Shown piece by piece: positions 1 to 9,300 of a stretch of 64,000 bases of DNA; the stretch's first letter is position 1; every line of letters begins with the position of its first letter. Under the pieces are notes generated by a model, which saw nothing but the letters and a program-made list of their open reading frames with translations, did no database searches and was not told the DNA's origin. A program made the translations under genes and the position numbers. This DNA is from Wuchereria bancrofti (taxonomy: Eukaryota > Nematoda > Chromadorea > Rhabditida > Onchocercidae): contig SSBO01000009.1 of NCBI GenBank assembly GCA_005281725.1, forward strand, positions 10,783,362-10,847,361, read 5' to 3'.

Positions 1-971
1 TAACGGAGATGTTAATACAGAAACAACACGAAGCATTATATCATGCAGGGGTAGCCCACACCTTAGCCGAAATTAGATGCAAATACTGGATCCCTAAGGG
101 TCGTATGGAGGTAAAGCGTATAATAAACAGGTGTCGAGGTTGCAAAAGATGGTTAGCGAAACCTTACAAACTGCCAGCGATGTCAACACTACCGGACACA
201 CGAGTGAAACGGACGAACGTCTTCTCCAATGTTGGGGTTGACTACTTGGGACCACTGTCAGTAAAAACAGCAATCGGAGTATTGAAAAAATGGGTCGCTT
301 TATTTACTTGTTTCACGACCAGGGCAGTACATTTAGAAGTAGCGGATCTAACAGCAGAAACATTTTTGCACATTTTACGAAGATTTATCTCTCGAAGAGG
401 ATATCCGGAAAGGATTTTGAGTGACAATGCGAATCAATTCCAATTGGTGTTCAAAACTTTAAAGGAGAAAGGTGACGAACTCATGAGATACATGGCAGAG
501 AAGAACATCGTCTGGGAAAACATCACACCGAGAGCACCATGGGAAGGAGGACTGTATGAACGACTTATTGGATTAACGAAAATGACTATGAGGAGAGCGA
601 TTGGAAGGAAGTTACTAGCAGAAAGGGAGTTTGTAACACTCCTCGCCGAAGTTGAAGGAATCCTAAATACTCGACCTTTAACATACGCTATTTTCGAAGA
701 CTGCATAGTAATACGACCTGTGGATTTCATACAACCTAAAGCCTCCTTAGCCTTACCTTCAATGAGAGACGAACACGACGACTACGTACCAGGAAAACTA
801 GATTCGAAACAAAAGCTCTTTCTTGCTTGTATTGGACTCTTTCTTGTATTGGACATACATGCTGAAAGTGCTGGATATCTTCTGAGAACTATGGAAAAGA
901 GAATACCTCACCAGCCTCAGAGAACGAACCCAGAGAGAGCATTCACATCCAAAATCGACGAAGGAGGATAA
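1..971 (+). pseudogene. BEL/Pao integrase fragment (partial, frameshifted)
   Basis: The reading frame is open from the window edge to 971, so the true start lies upstream; the first internal ATG is at 9. Counting from that Met there is an integrase zinc-binding module (H7, H12, C42, C45). A catalytic core follows with candidate acidic residues D78 (VDYLGP), D139 (LSDNANQF) and E184 (WEGGLYERL), in the order expected of a D,D,E integrase. After about residue 270 the frame departs from the homologous copy at 2080-2260. The cause is a short near-tandem duplication at about 828-860 (the string 'cttgtattgga' occurs twice), which shifts the frame into unrelated peptide and a stop. Inferred to be inactive. 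Confidence 0.85.
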
Positions 972-1316
972 ATCAAAAAAGGAGGAATTGTTTTGCTTGA
1001 TGAGCCCGATACACCTCGCGGACTCTGGAAACTAGCAAAGATAAGAGAACTGAAAAAAGGGAAAGATGGAGCTGTGCGAGCTGTAGTAATAGAGATGGCA
1101 AGCGGAAGACTCCTCACCAAACCCATAAATGTCTTATACCCTCTAGAAGTGGAAGAAACCTACTCGATGAGAGATCAACAACACGTCAATACGATTAACG
1201 AGGATGATACGAGAGATCGACAAAGTGTCAACACGCCAGAAGAACAAGGCGCGCGCTCGCGGTTGGGAGTGTCACTAAAGACGAGGAACAAAGGCGATAA
1301 ACTGATAAACGGATAA
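972..1316 (+). pseudogene. BEL/Pao integrase C-terminal DUF5641-like fragment
   Basis: This frame continues the integrase polyprotein after the frameshift upstream. It shows 'DEPDTPRGLWKLAKI', then 'GKDGAVRAVVIEMASG' and 'KPINVLYPLE', the order found in the DUF5641 region at the C-terminus of BEL/Pao integrases. The tail after 'YPLE' is rich in short repeats (MRDQQHVNT / TRDRQSVNT) and is not recognisable as a domain. A second copy of the same region lies at 2262-2460. Confidence 0.75.
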
Positions 1317-1695
1317 TCCTTTGGTACAAACGATGTAGTTGGAAAGCGAGGAGAAGCAGTAAATGAGAATCTCTTTGTCCATAAATTAACCTCGCTTATA
1401 CACATATTGTATAAGAGATGTGAAAATTAAATGCATGTAATAGACTATTGTAACAAAGAGATATCTATCCTTAAACAAATCTCCTTTCTTCTCAAATTCG
1501 CATTTATTATCTTTAGTCTCAATTAACTCCAACACCATCTCTTAATTACAATTAATCACTTTTTACAATTGTCCATTTATAGGGCGGTTGAGGTTTCAGT
1601 TCTATGATAATGTTTAGCACTTTTATAACTGTGTAGCATCCGTGCGATATGTATAATGCGTTATTATGATGTTGATTTGTTTTATGTTAAATAAA

Positions 1696-1717
1696 GGTTT
1701 AATTACCCAAGTTTGAG
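1696..1717 (+). repeat. Exact nematode SL1 spliced-leader sequence, copy 1
   Basis: The 22 bases beginning GGTTTAATTACCC and ending AAGTTTGAG match nematode SL1 exactly. They are followed by GT, as in an SL RNA gene, but the downstream bases (gtgcggaaaaac) are not those of an SL RNA intron and no Sm-site hairpin or 5S gene is nearby. AATAAA sits directly upstream (about 1690-1695). About 32 nt separate it from copy 2. Confidence 0.95.
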
Positions 1718-1749
1718 GTGCGGAAAAACAATCGACGAACAACAACGGG

Positions 1750-1771
1750 GGTTTAATTACCCAAGTTTGAG
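1750..1771 (+). repeat. Exact nematode SL1 spliced-leader sequence, copy 2
   Basis: A second exact 22-nt SL1. It is followed directly by GTAGCTTACGATAAAGC, which opens into the Gag zinc-knuckle frame, so the leader is fused to element coding sequence. SL1's own TAA closes that frame upstream, leaving LPKFE as the leader-encoded residues. Confidence 0.95.
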
Positions 1772-2503
1772 GTAGCTTACGATAAAGCATCAAATTCGAA
1801 ATTTCCCGACAAATGTTATCATTGCAAGGGACTGCATAAATCGGCCCTATGCAACAAACGCGAGAGTAATGACCAAATAAGCTGTTCCAGTAAAAAGGCA
1901 GAGGAACCTGTGTATGCAGTTAATGGTGTAAGTTGCCAAAAAGAGTCACGAAACAGGAAAGTCTTTCTGATGTGCCAAGAAATTGAAGTAGTCAATCCGA
2001 AAGTACCAGAGTTAAAAGCAAGGGCATTAATACTATTTGATACAGGGTCGCAGGTAACTTTCATCTCAATGTCTTCAATGAGAGACGACGACTACGTACC
2101 AGGAAAACTAGATTCGAAACAAAGGCTCTTGCAGTATTGGACGTCCACGTTGAAAGTGCTGGACATCTTCTGGGAACTATGGAAAAGAGAATACCTCACC
2201 AGCCTCAGAGAACGAATCCAGAGAGAGCATTCACATCCAAAATCGACGGAGGGTAAACCAAAAAAGGGAGGAATTGTTTTGCTTGATGAGCCCGATACGC
2301 CTCGGGGGCTCTGGAAACTAGCAAAGATAAGAGAACTCCAAAAACTAGCAAAAATAAGAGAACTCGAAAGATGGAGCTGTGCGAGCTGCAGTAATAGAGA
2401 TGGCAAGCGGAAGACTCCTCACCAGACCCATAAATGTCTTATAACCCCTCGAAGTGGAAGAAACCTACTCGACCAAAGATCAACAACACGTCAATACGAT
2501 TAA
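1772..2503 (+). pseudogene. Deleted BEL/Pao element: Gag zinc knuckle - protease start - DUF5641 fusion
   Basis: One open frame begins at the SL1 junction and runs to 2503. It carries a CCHC-type zinc knuckle near 1814-1855 (CYHCKGLHKSALC) and a retropepsin-like active-site start near 2034-2066 (LFDTGSQVTFIS). It then jumps into the integrase tail (YVPGKLDSKQ, then LWKREYLTSLRERI and PRGLWKLAKIREL). Most of the protease and all of reverse transcriptase, RNase H and the integrase core are missing, so this is an internal deletion. The tail has a tandem duplication of about 27-30 nt (KLAKIREL twice), after which the frame drifts. It is a non-autonomous relic that could still have been mobilised in trans. 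Confidence 0.75.
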
Positions 2504-2620
2504 GGAGGATGATACGAGAGATCGACAAAGTGTCAACACGATGAAGGAGGATGATCCGATTGCTAGACGAAAAAGGCGCGCGTTCGCGGTTGGGAGTGTC
2601 GCTAAAGACGAAGAACAAAA
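2074..2620 (+). repeat. Second copy of the integrase-tail segment (compare 762-1310)
   Basis: From 'caatgagagacgac' through the MRDQQ/TRDRQ-type tail this stretch repeats 762-1310 with point differences and small indels. The two copies lie in the same orientation about 1.3 kb apart, as expected of two inserted or recombined copies of one element. Confidence 0.75.
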
Positions 2621-3022
2621 GTGATAAAATTATAGTGATATGTACAAGGTTGTAAAATTAATAGTGTGTAGCTAACACTTTCTTTGTTTTAAATTAAATC
2701 TCCTTATACATTTACATTACTGTATTAACTGACTTTTAATCTTCTTTGTTAAATTAAATATCAATCCCTTGTATCGTAAATTAAATTCCTTCTACAATAT
2801 ACAATATTGTCTTAAACGACTTTTAATCTTCTTGTTCTCCAAATCATCCAGTAATCTCTCCCTACTTCCTTACTAAATCATCATTATAGTTTTTCTTTCT
2901 TATATGGTTGGGTCAAGGGTTCTAAAACGCTTTAGCTTTATCCTCTTATGTTATACTGTTAATTTATATAAAGAGTTGTATCTTCAAGTGATTTATATTA
3001 ATTTTTGTCTTTTAAAATTTGT

Positions 3023-3044
3023 GGTTTAATTACCCAAGTTTCAG
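3023..3044 (+). repeat. SL1 variant ending TTTCAG
   Basis: 21 of 22 bases match SL1; the change is G to C at position 20, giving TTTCAG instead of TTTGAG. It is followed by GTAATTAACAATAAAGC and a segment nearly identical to that after SL1 copy 2 (1772-1808), so the junction is shared by two element copies. Confidence 0.85.
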
Positions 3045-3084
3045 GTAATTAACAATAAAGCATCAAATTCAAAATTTCGCGACA

Positions 3085-3095
3085 CCAAGTTTGAG
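3085..3095 (+). repeat. Truncated SL1 (last 11 bases)
   Basis: CCAAGTTTGAG, the 3' half of SL1, follows 'tttcgcgaca' and precedes 'atgcggaaaaacaatcgacg'. That spacer also follows SL1 copy 1 at 1718, so this is the first half of a decayed SL1 doublet. Confidence 0.7.
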
Positions 3096-3126
3096 ATGCG
3101 GAAAAACAATCGACGATAACAATGGG

Positions 3127-3148
3127 GGTTTAAATACCCAAGTTTGAG
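3127..3148 (+). repeat. SL1 variant, second half of the second doublet
   Basis: 21 of 22 bases match SL1 (T to A at position 8). It lies after the same ~32-nt spacer as at 1718-1749. Downstream 3149-3430 is an ACGAC-rich, GC-richer stretch, perhaps element leader or LTR sequence, with no recognisable coding frame. Confidence 0.8.
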
Positions 3149-3430
3149 ATTAAACGACGTGAATTCGACGAAGAGAAATTCAACGGGTGGAGAAATACAA
3201 CTACAAGAACAATATTCTTGCAATAAACGACGACGTACAAGCAAAGAAACAACCAACGACAGTTACGACACTCAACGACAATTCAAGGATTAAGAAGAAA
3301 AGGGAAACAAACAGTCAGTTCGACCAGTTCTACTGACAGTATAACGCGAGTGACTACACTAAGCGTTGTAAGAATATAAATTAAAGTAGGAAACAATTAA
3401 ATAAACAGATAATCGTCCCTTAAAAAAAAG

Positions 3431-5433
3431 AGGGAAATTATATTTTTTCCTACAGTTCACTCTCAAAGAAAAGGTTGCTGATTTAATTTTCTTTGCTCAG
3501 CCCCATTTAAAAGCAAATTTAGTATTTCTTTCTTACTGCTCTGCTTCTTTGCGAAACAAAGTAGTTTTCCTTTTTTGATAGTTCAGATCGTTAACTTCTT
3601 TGCCTTCGATATTGGTAGATTCTCGAATTTATACATGTACTGTGGGAGTCTTCGTGAAATACTTTATTATTCAAACCTCAATAGTTATTAAGTTAAGAGA
3701 TAGTTAAGAGAGCTAGTGAAGAATAAGATTCGACAAGGATGTCTGTTGAAAAAAAACCGATATATAAAGATATTAGCAATATTGGCAAGTCAGTTCCGTG
3801 GGAAATTCTGATGAAAAATATAATTATCAAAGTTCATTGGTAGTTTTGATCTATCATTTTTATGTTTTCAGAGTTTTATATGCTACTTAATAAATGTTTT
3901 TAGAGTTTCATGTGCTACTTAATACGATGTTCAGGATGGCTATTTTCTGAAATTTCATGTCTAAAGGATTGGTTGATCATGATGATTGCTTTTAAATGTA
4001 TTATATAGAATAGAGATTATGCTTATTCTACTGCAGCAACTGTGATTACGAATTGCAGGATGAGAAATTTTTATTTCAAATATACAAGAATTTAAGTGTT
4101 ATATTTGTTATAGGAAACTTCTAACAGGATCCAAATTAGGTTAGGTGTCAGATGTATGGAAAATTGGACAGAAATCCTGGAAGCACATCTCCATAATCTA
4201 GAAAAATATGGATTTCTTATTAAGAAATGGTTTCTTTGCCAAAAAAAAAAAGAAAAAAATCTTATGAGTGAAGGAATTACTTGTAATAAACCGTTTAAAT
4301 AACTTCCTGGAAAGGTTCAGTTATTAAGAACGGCAAAGAGATATATCCTAATTCATCCACTGTATTCGATTCGATTAGCGTCATATTTACCGTTGGGCAT
4401 GCAAAATATACCGGTGCTTTGTAAGGGCGAGCATCCCAGAGAAATTCAAAAAAATTTGAGAAATAAGGTTAAGAAAGTCTAATTTGCAAATAGAAAATTG
4501 AAATATCGAAATAACTCCAAAAAAGAATGAGAGAAGTTTGAACTTGAACGCAATTCACGAAAAAAAAAATTAAAAAAGTAAAAATTCGAAAATAAAAGTT
4601 AAACATTAAAACAACAATGAAAATTTTCAGCAAACAAAAATAACGGATAAAGTAATATAAACGTAAAAAATAAACAGTAGTTGTGAAGGACTTAAAAAAC
4701 AAAAAAAAAAAAGTTATTAATAACAATTATATATCGGATCAATTAACTGATTCTTAGATGAGGTCCATATGTACTGTCAATATTAAATGGAACAAAAGTA
4801 GATGTTAGGAAGTGAAGTTTCGAGAAAGGAACCATGCCTAAATTATTCACAACATTACTTGAGTGAAAAATTAGTAAAATCTAACAATAAATTTCTAGTA
4901 AAAGTTAGCTGACCATAGAGGGTCAGTAAAGGGAACAAAATAAGAAATCAAAAAAAAAAAAAAAAAAAAAGAATGATTTCAAAGTGATTTGATCTAAAGC
5001 AAGCTATGTTCTATCTTCCAATAGCAAAATAAAAAAATTTCCTTTCATAAGCATTTTAATTTTACGCAGTCACTGCAAACGACAAATGACATGTACAAGT
5101 GTAAAACAGTTACAATCCCTTTGAAATCAATTGTTTCCACATATAAATCAAACAACAAAACTTTTCTTCGATTTTATTTCTCTCTATTTTTTGCTTTTTT
5201 AATTTTATTTCTTTGCTTTTTTTTGTTTTGCTGTCTTTTTTTAATTTTTCCGTTTTTTGTTTTCCGTATTTTTTTCTGCTTTTTTTGTTTTTTGGATTTT
5301 TTTATCCTTTTTTTTTAAATCTTTTTTTCATTTTTTCCCGTTTTTCTTTTTGCATTTTTTAACAATTTTTCCTATTTCTTTGTTTTCCGCATTTTTTCCT
5401 TTTTTCCATTTTTTTTGGTTTTATCGGCATTTT
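3431..5433. other. AT-rich intergenic DNA, no gene recognised
   Basis: No frame resembles a protein. There are A-runs at 4220-4260 and 4950-4971, and a T-rich tract at 5160-5440 that produces spurious phenylalanine-rich frames on the + strand. Confidence 0.6.
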
Positions 5434-6344
5434 TTATTTCTTGAATTTTATTAATCCGCTTGGACGTATTTCATTGGATACAGGATGGAGAACTGAATTA
5501 GGCAGCGACAGGTTGGCTGCGCGAGGAAGGCCGGTTAGCCTAAAACAAAAAAATTAGGATTATTTTGTTTCCTATGGTCATTCAATTAACTTTTAAATCT
5601 CACTTTTTCAATGGTACTAATTTCTTACCTAAAATGAAGGGGTGATGAGCATCCTCTTCTCTCCCCACAGGACCAAGTTTGCGGCGGTGCTTCACCTATT
5701 TTCCGCTGATTATGGCCACACATGCCATCGGGTACCAATCGAGGACATAAAGTTCCATCGCTGCCTTCTCTGTGGGGCCGTAAATCAGGATGGTAGCAAG
5801 AGGTGGTGGCCACAACGGACGCAAAAGCCTGGAATATGCATGATTAGTGAGTCTACTGGCTTTTAAATGAATCAAATGTGTAGCAACGTTTCTAAAAACT
5901 CACTGAAAATTCCATTTCAAAACACTTACCATCTTGCCTGTCTCGAGGCGTGAATACGTCACCCTTTCAGTTTCTAACTGCTTACCGCAAATACCTGAAA
6001 AATGAAATGATAAGAAAATATTGTTGCACAAATTATTGTTGGAATATCGAATAAATGATTTTGATATCATAAGATTTTATCAGGAAGAAATCAAAATATG
6101 TTCCTTCCATAAATTATAGGCACATAATCATTTCCAAAGTTATTAAAATTATAAATTACCGGTTTTATTGTTTCCCTCCCTTAAGCCACCGTGTATGGTT
6201 CTGCCTGCGACACTTTTAACAATCCCTTTCGCAGTAGCTTCGGATGATCTTTTAATTTATCCGGGTGAAGCCCTTCTACTGTTGCCGCAGCTAGTATCTC
6301 CTACGTAACTAGGAACCGGAATTCTGATCGTCTTCGTCGTTATT
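5434..6344 (-). CDS. Tentative multi-exon gene or pseudogene, unrecognised protein
   Basis: Four exon-like blocks chain on the minus strand with matching phases and good nematode splice signals: 6344-6160, 5994-5930, 5828-5629 and 5539-5434 (stop TAA 5436-5434). Acceptors read tttttcag, atattccag and ttgttttag; donors are gtaatt, gtaagtg and gtaagaa. The blocks are GC-richer than their surroundings. The product is cysteine-containing (GICGKQLETERVTYSR, then DGTLCPRLVPDGMCGH and TWSCGERRGC) and no family was recognised. The upstream-most block has one in-frame TAA at 6259-6257 with coherent peptide on both sides. The start was not found, so the gene is either broken or incompletely modelled. 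The opposite strand is also open through 5642-5866 but lacks a matching chain. Confidence 0.35.
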
Positions 6345-9300
6345 CTATAAAATTAGCAAATTTACCAAATATTCAAACACAAAACACGTGATGCAACTAT
6401 TATTTACATTTAATAAAAGAATTACACATTTCAATTTACCTACAGTATAATACTACCTACGCTAAACACTAAATATACTTTCTCCTATTCTAAGTCCGAC
6501 ATAAGAAGAAAATGATAAGAAAAAAAATGACGGAAATGAACATCCATGATAGTAATTTTCTGTATTCTCTCGCATTCATGAAGATATGCAAATATTTTGT
6601 GTGTGTGTGGAGACTGTTTAATCCTCTTCCTCTCCTGCTTTTTATGCTTTTCATAGCGAATATCATTTACACATCTCAATATGACATCCTCACATTATGT
6701 TTTTGTCACTCTGCTCAAACAGTTTTCTTAAGTGTTTCTTTCAATTGATGAAAATTTCTGTTGAATTTCCTGAAAATTAATAATCATACAAACGTTGCTT
6801 GCAAATTACCACTGCTGATTTTTGGATAATTCACTGAGATTTCTTCAGCAATTCTTCTCATATTCTATTCTTTATATTTTCCATCGTCGACTAAAATTTT
6901 TATGTCAACCATCGAAAAGTGTCGATCAATTTGCTTACAAAAAAGGCGTTATATTAACTATTTAAACAATGTATCCTTTTAATCAGTTATTATTCAATAT
7001 GAAAAGACCAATGCTTTTTGATTTTATTGGTGCGGAATTTTTTTCGATTTTTTGTTTTGTAATTTAGTCGTGATTGCTATTGAATATATATATTCCATTA
7101 TGGTGCATTAGTGATAGACGTAGCGGTCTCCAACAATGATTTCAAATTTGCTGTGTGGCGGTTTTCTTTTTCATTGGAATTTGATTTCATCAAATGTTGA
7201 TTTGTTTCTAATTTGTACGTAAGTTGAATTTTGACTCAAAACTTTCAAATATTTTCTTCCTTCAATATTGAAACATACATTTATGCTTTTAAAATTCATT
7301 CGCAATTAATTCTTGCCCTGGTTTTTGCTTTTATTTCCAATGTTTGTGTATTGCTATCCAAATTCAAATTTTTATTTTTATTTTTTGATTTCAAACGTTT
7401 CCGTCAGCAAATGAAATCAGTCTTACGGCGATTTGTTTTTCGTCCATACTGTTTTAAACTTTTCAGGTATCTATTGTAATAAATTGGCTGATGAAGGATT
7501 ACATTAAAGCATGTTCTCATCGCATAGTCATAGGTCCCTTATAATTTTAATACTTTAAGCTAGTAATTTCTATTGTGGTTGTAATAAGTTTCATTTTCAA
7601 ATACAAAATAATTAATCTTACGGTGAATGTCTTTTCAGATAAGAATCGGCAGTAATCCTGTAGTAACAATAAATATTTATTGCTTCCAGAAAATTTGGTT
7701 ATTTGTATTTTTGTTTCTTTTTCATTTCATATTTTTGATATAGATCAACTTATCTATTTATTGAAGGGACATGAATAAACAAACACCCTGCAAATTTGTT
7801 GAAATAAAAATTAATGTTTAGCACTCTTGTAATTCTATCTGGCAAAAAAAAAACTCGCATATTTTATTAACGTGATATAAGCTTGAGATAATGGGGCATT
7901 GCTTGAAAGGATTCATAAATAAATTTGTTGAATGAAGTTTAAAATGCTGAAATTTCTATCGTATGAAAAAGAAAAAAGAAATTAGAAGGTTATTGCAATT
8001 TTTTTCTCCGATAGTTGAATTTGATCAATATAGGAGTTTCTATTTGACTTACTTAAGATAAAATGGAGCAAAATCATTTCAATTAGTAAATCTTTAGCTG
8101 AATGTAATACTATTAACATTGATATGACTAAAAATCCATTCGTCTTCATCATATGTCATGTTAAAGTAGGTTTGATCAAAAAAAACTATACATGCGCCAT
8201 CTTATAAAAGTAGGTACAAAATTCTGATCAAAAAAAAAATGGAGAATAAAATTAATGAATATATGAAACATGGGAGAGGGAGGATAATTAATATTGTTTT
8301 TCCATCGATAAATATAATATTGCTTTCCCGATTGGAACGTGCATGATATAACAAGTCGTCATTGGTATTTAAAAAAAAAAAGGTAAAAATATCAAAACCG
8401 GAAGTTTTCGTCGGAAATGATAATCAATAAACAATTGTTGAAAAAAGAAGGTTAAAATGATAAGCAAAAAAATGCATCACATTTACACTTTATTTGCAAA
8501 TCTTTTAAATATTTTTCATATCTTCCTAAGGTTAACAAATCGGGTGATAAGTAAGCAATGAAAACATACTTTGAATAATTTATATGTTTAAAAAATTCGT
8601 GCACTTTATGGGTGACTAAAATTTGTACACAGGTTCAGGCATGAAAATCCTTTTTGATGAGCCTTCTTGAACTTGAAATTTAACATTTTTTAGCTAAACA
8701 AAATCAAATTTTCGTTGTAGTTTGAACAGGATGCAGCCTTGAAATCATACTCGAGTACGCACTAGTACGAAACTTCCTGTTATATCGTTCAAATCATACA
8801 TTTTGCCCCAAAATAGCAATAACGTCGCGTAATTAAAATTTAAAACAAATCTGATTGGATGGAAGAAATTCAAATTTTGATATTCTTGCAGAAGAACGAA
8901 GGAATAACAAAAGATAAATAATGTGAAAATATCAAAATTTATTTTAGCAATAAATTATGCTTTGAGAGAGAACGGCCAGGAAAGCTATTTATTTGTTAAT
9001 TGCGTATACGATGGAATAATAAATTCAAATGGAACATATTTAGCGAATAAACTAGCAAAAATCATTTATACTAAGTATTAAGTACGACATCGGATCCATC
9101 AGTTTGGATCAATCAATTTTGATATTTACTAACGGATTCGCCGTATAGTATAAATTGAACTAATAAAAAATATAAATCGAACTAATAGGGAATGAATAAT
9201 AACTGGATAAACTTATACTGTTACAATAAGAAATTAGCAAAAATGCTAGGAATTGAATGGTTTTATCTTGTAAGCTTCAGCTAAATCAGAAGGATATTTT

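Larger units (their letters stand above)
1..3430 (+). mobile_element. Degenerate BEL/Pao LTR-retrotransposon sequence, at least two copies
   Basis: The block contains an integrase with its C-terminal DUF5641-like tail (1-1316). A second, internally deleted copy joins a Gag zinc knuckle and protease start to the same tail (1772-2503). Short conserved modules carrying the nematode SL1 leader follow (1696-1771 and 3023-3148). The BEL/Pao assignment rests on the integrase followed by a domain with the 'PRGLWKL' and 'YPLE' signatures typical of that superfamily. No complete LTR pair or reverse transcriptase is visible, and both copies are frame-broken. Left end runs off the window; the right end is placed where the GC-richer, ACGAC-rich leader-like sequence gives way to AT-rich DNA and is approximate. 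Confidence 0.8.

Noticed and set aside
1696..3148. SL RNA gene cluster
   Set aside because: SL1 is present but the bases after it are not an SL RNA intron; no Sm-binding site with hairpins and no 5S rRNA is visible.
5091..5454. Phenylalanine-rich membrane-like ORFs
   Set aside because: They arise from a T-homopolymer tract and have no splice or start context.
5625..5813. UVSSA zinc-finger paralogue (DGTLCPR is shared with the UVSSA exon at 61.6 kb)
   Set aside because: Only seven residues match; the following cysteine/histidine spacing differs and no other UVSSA region is present.
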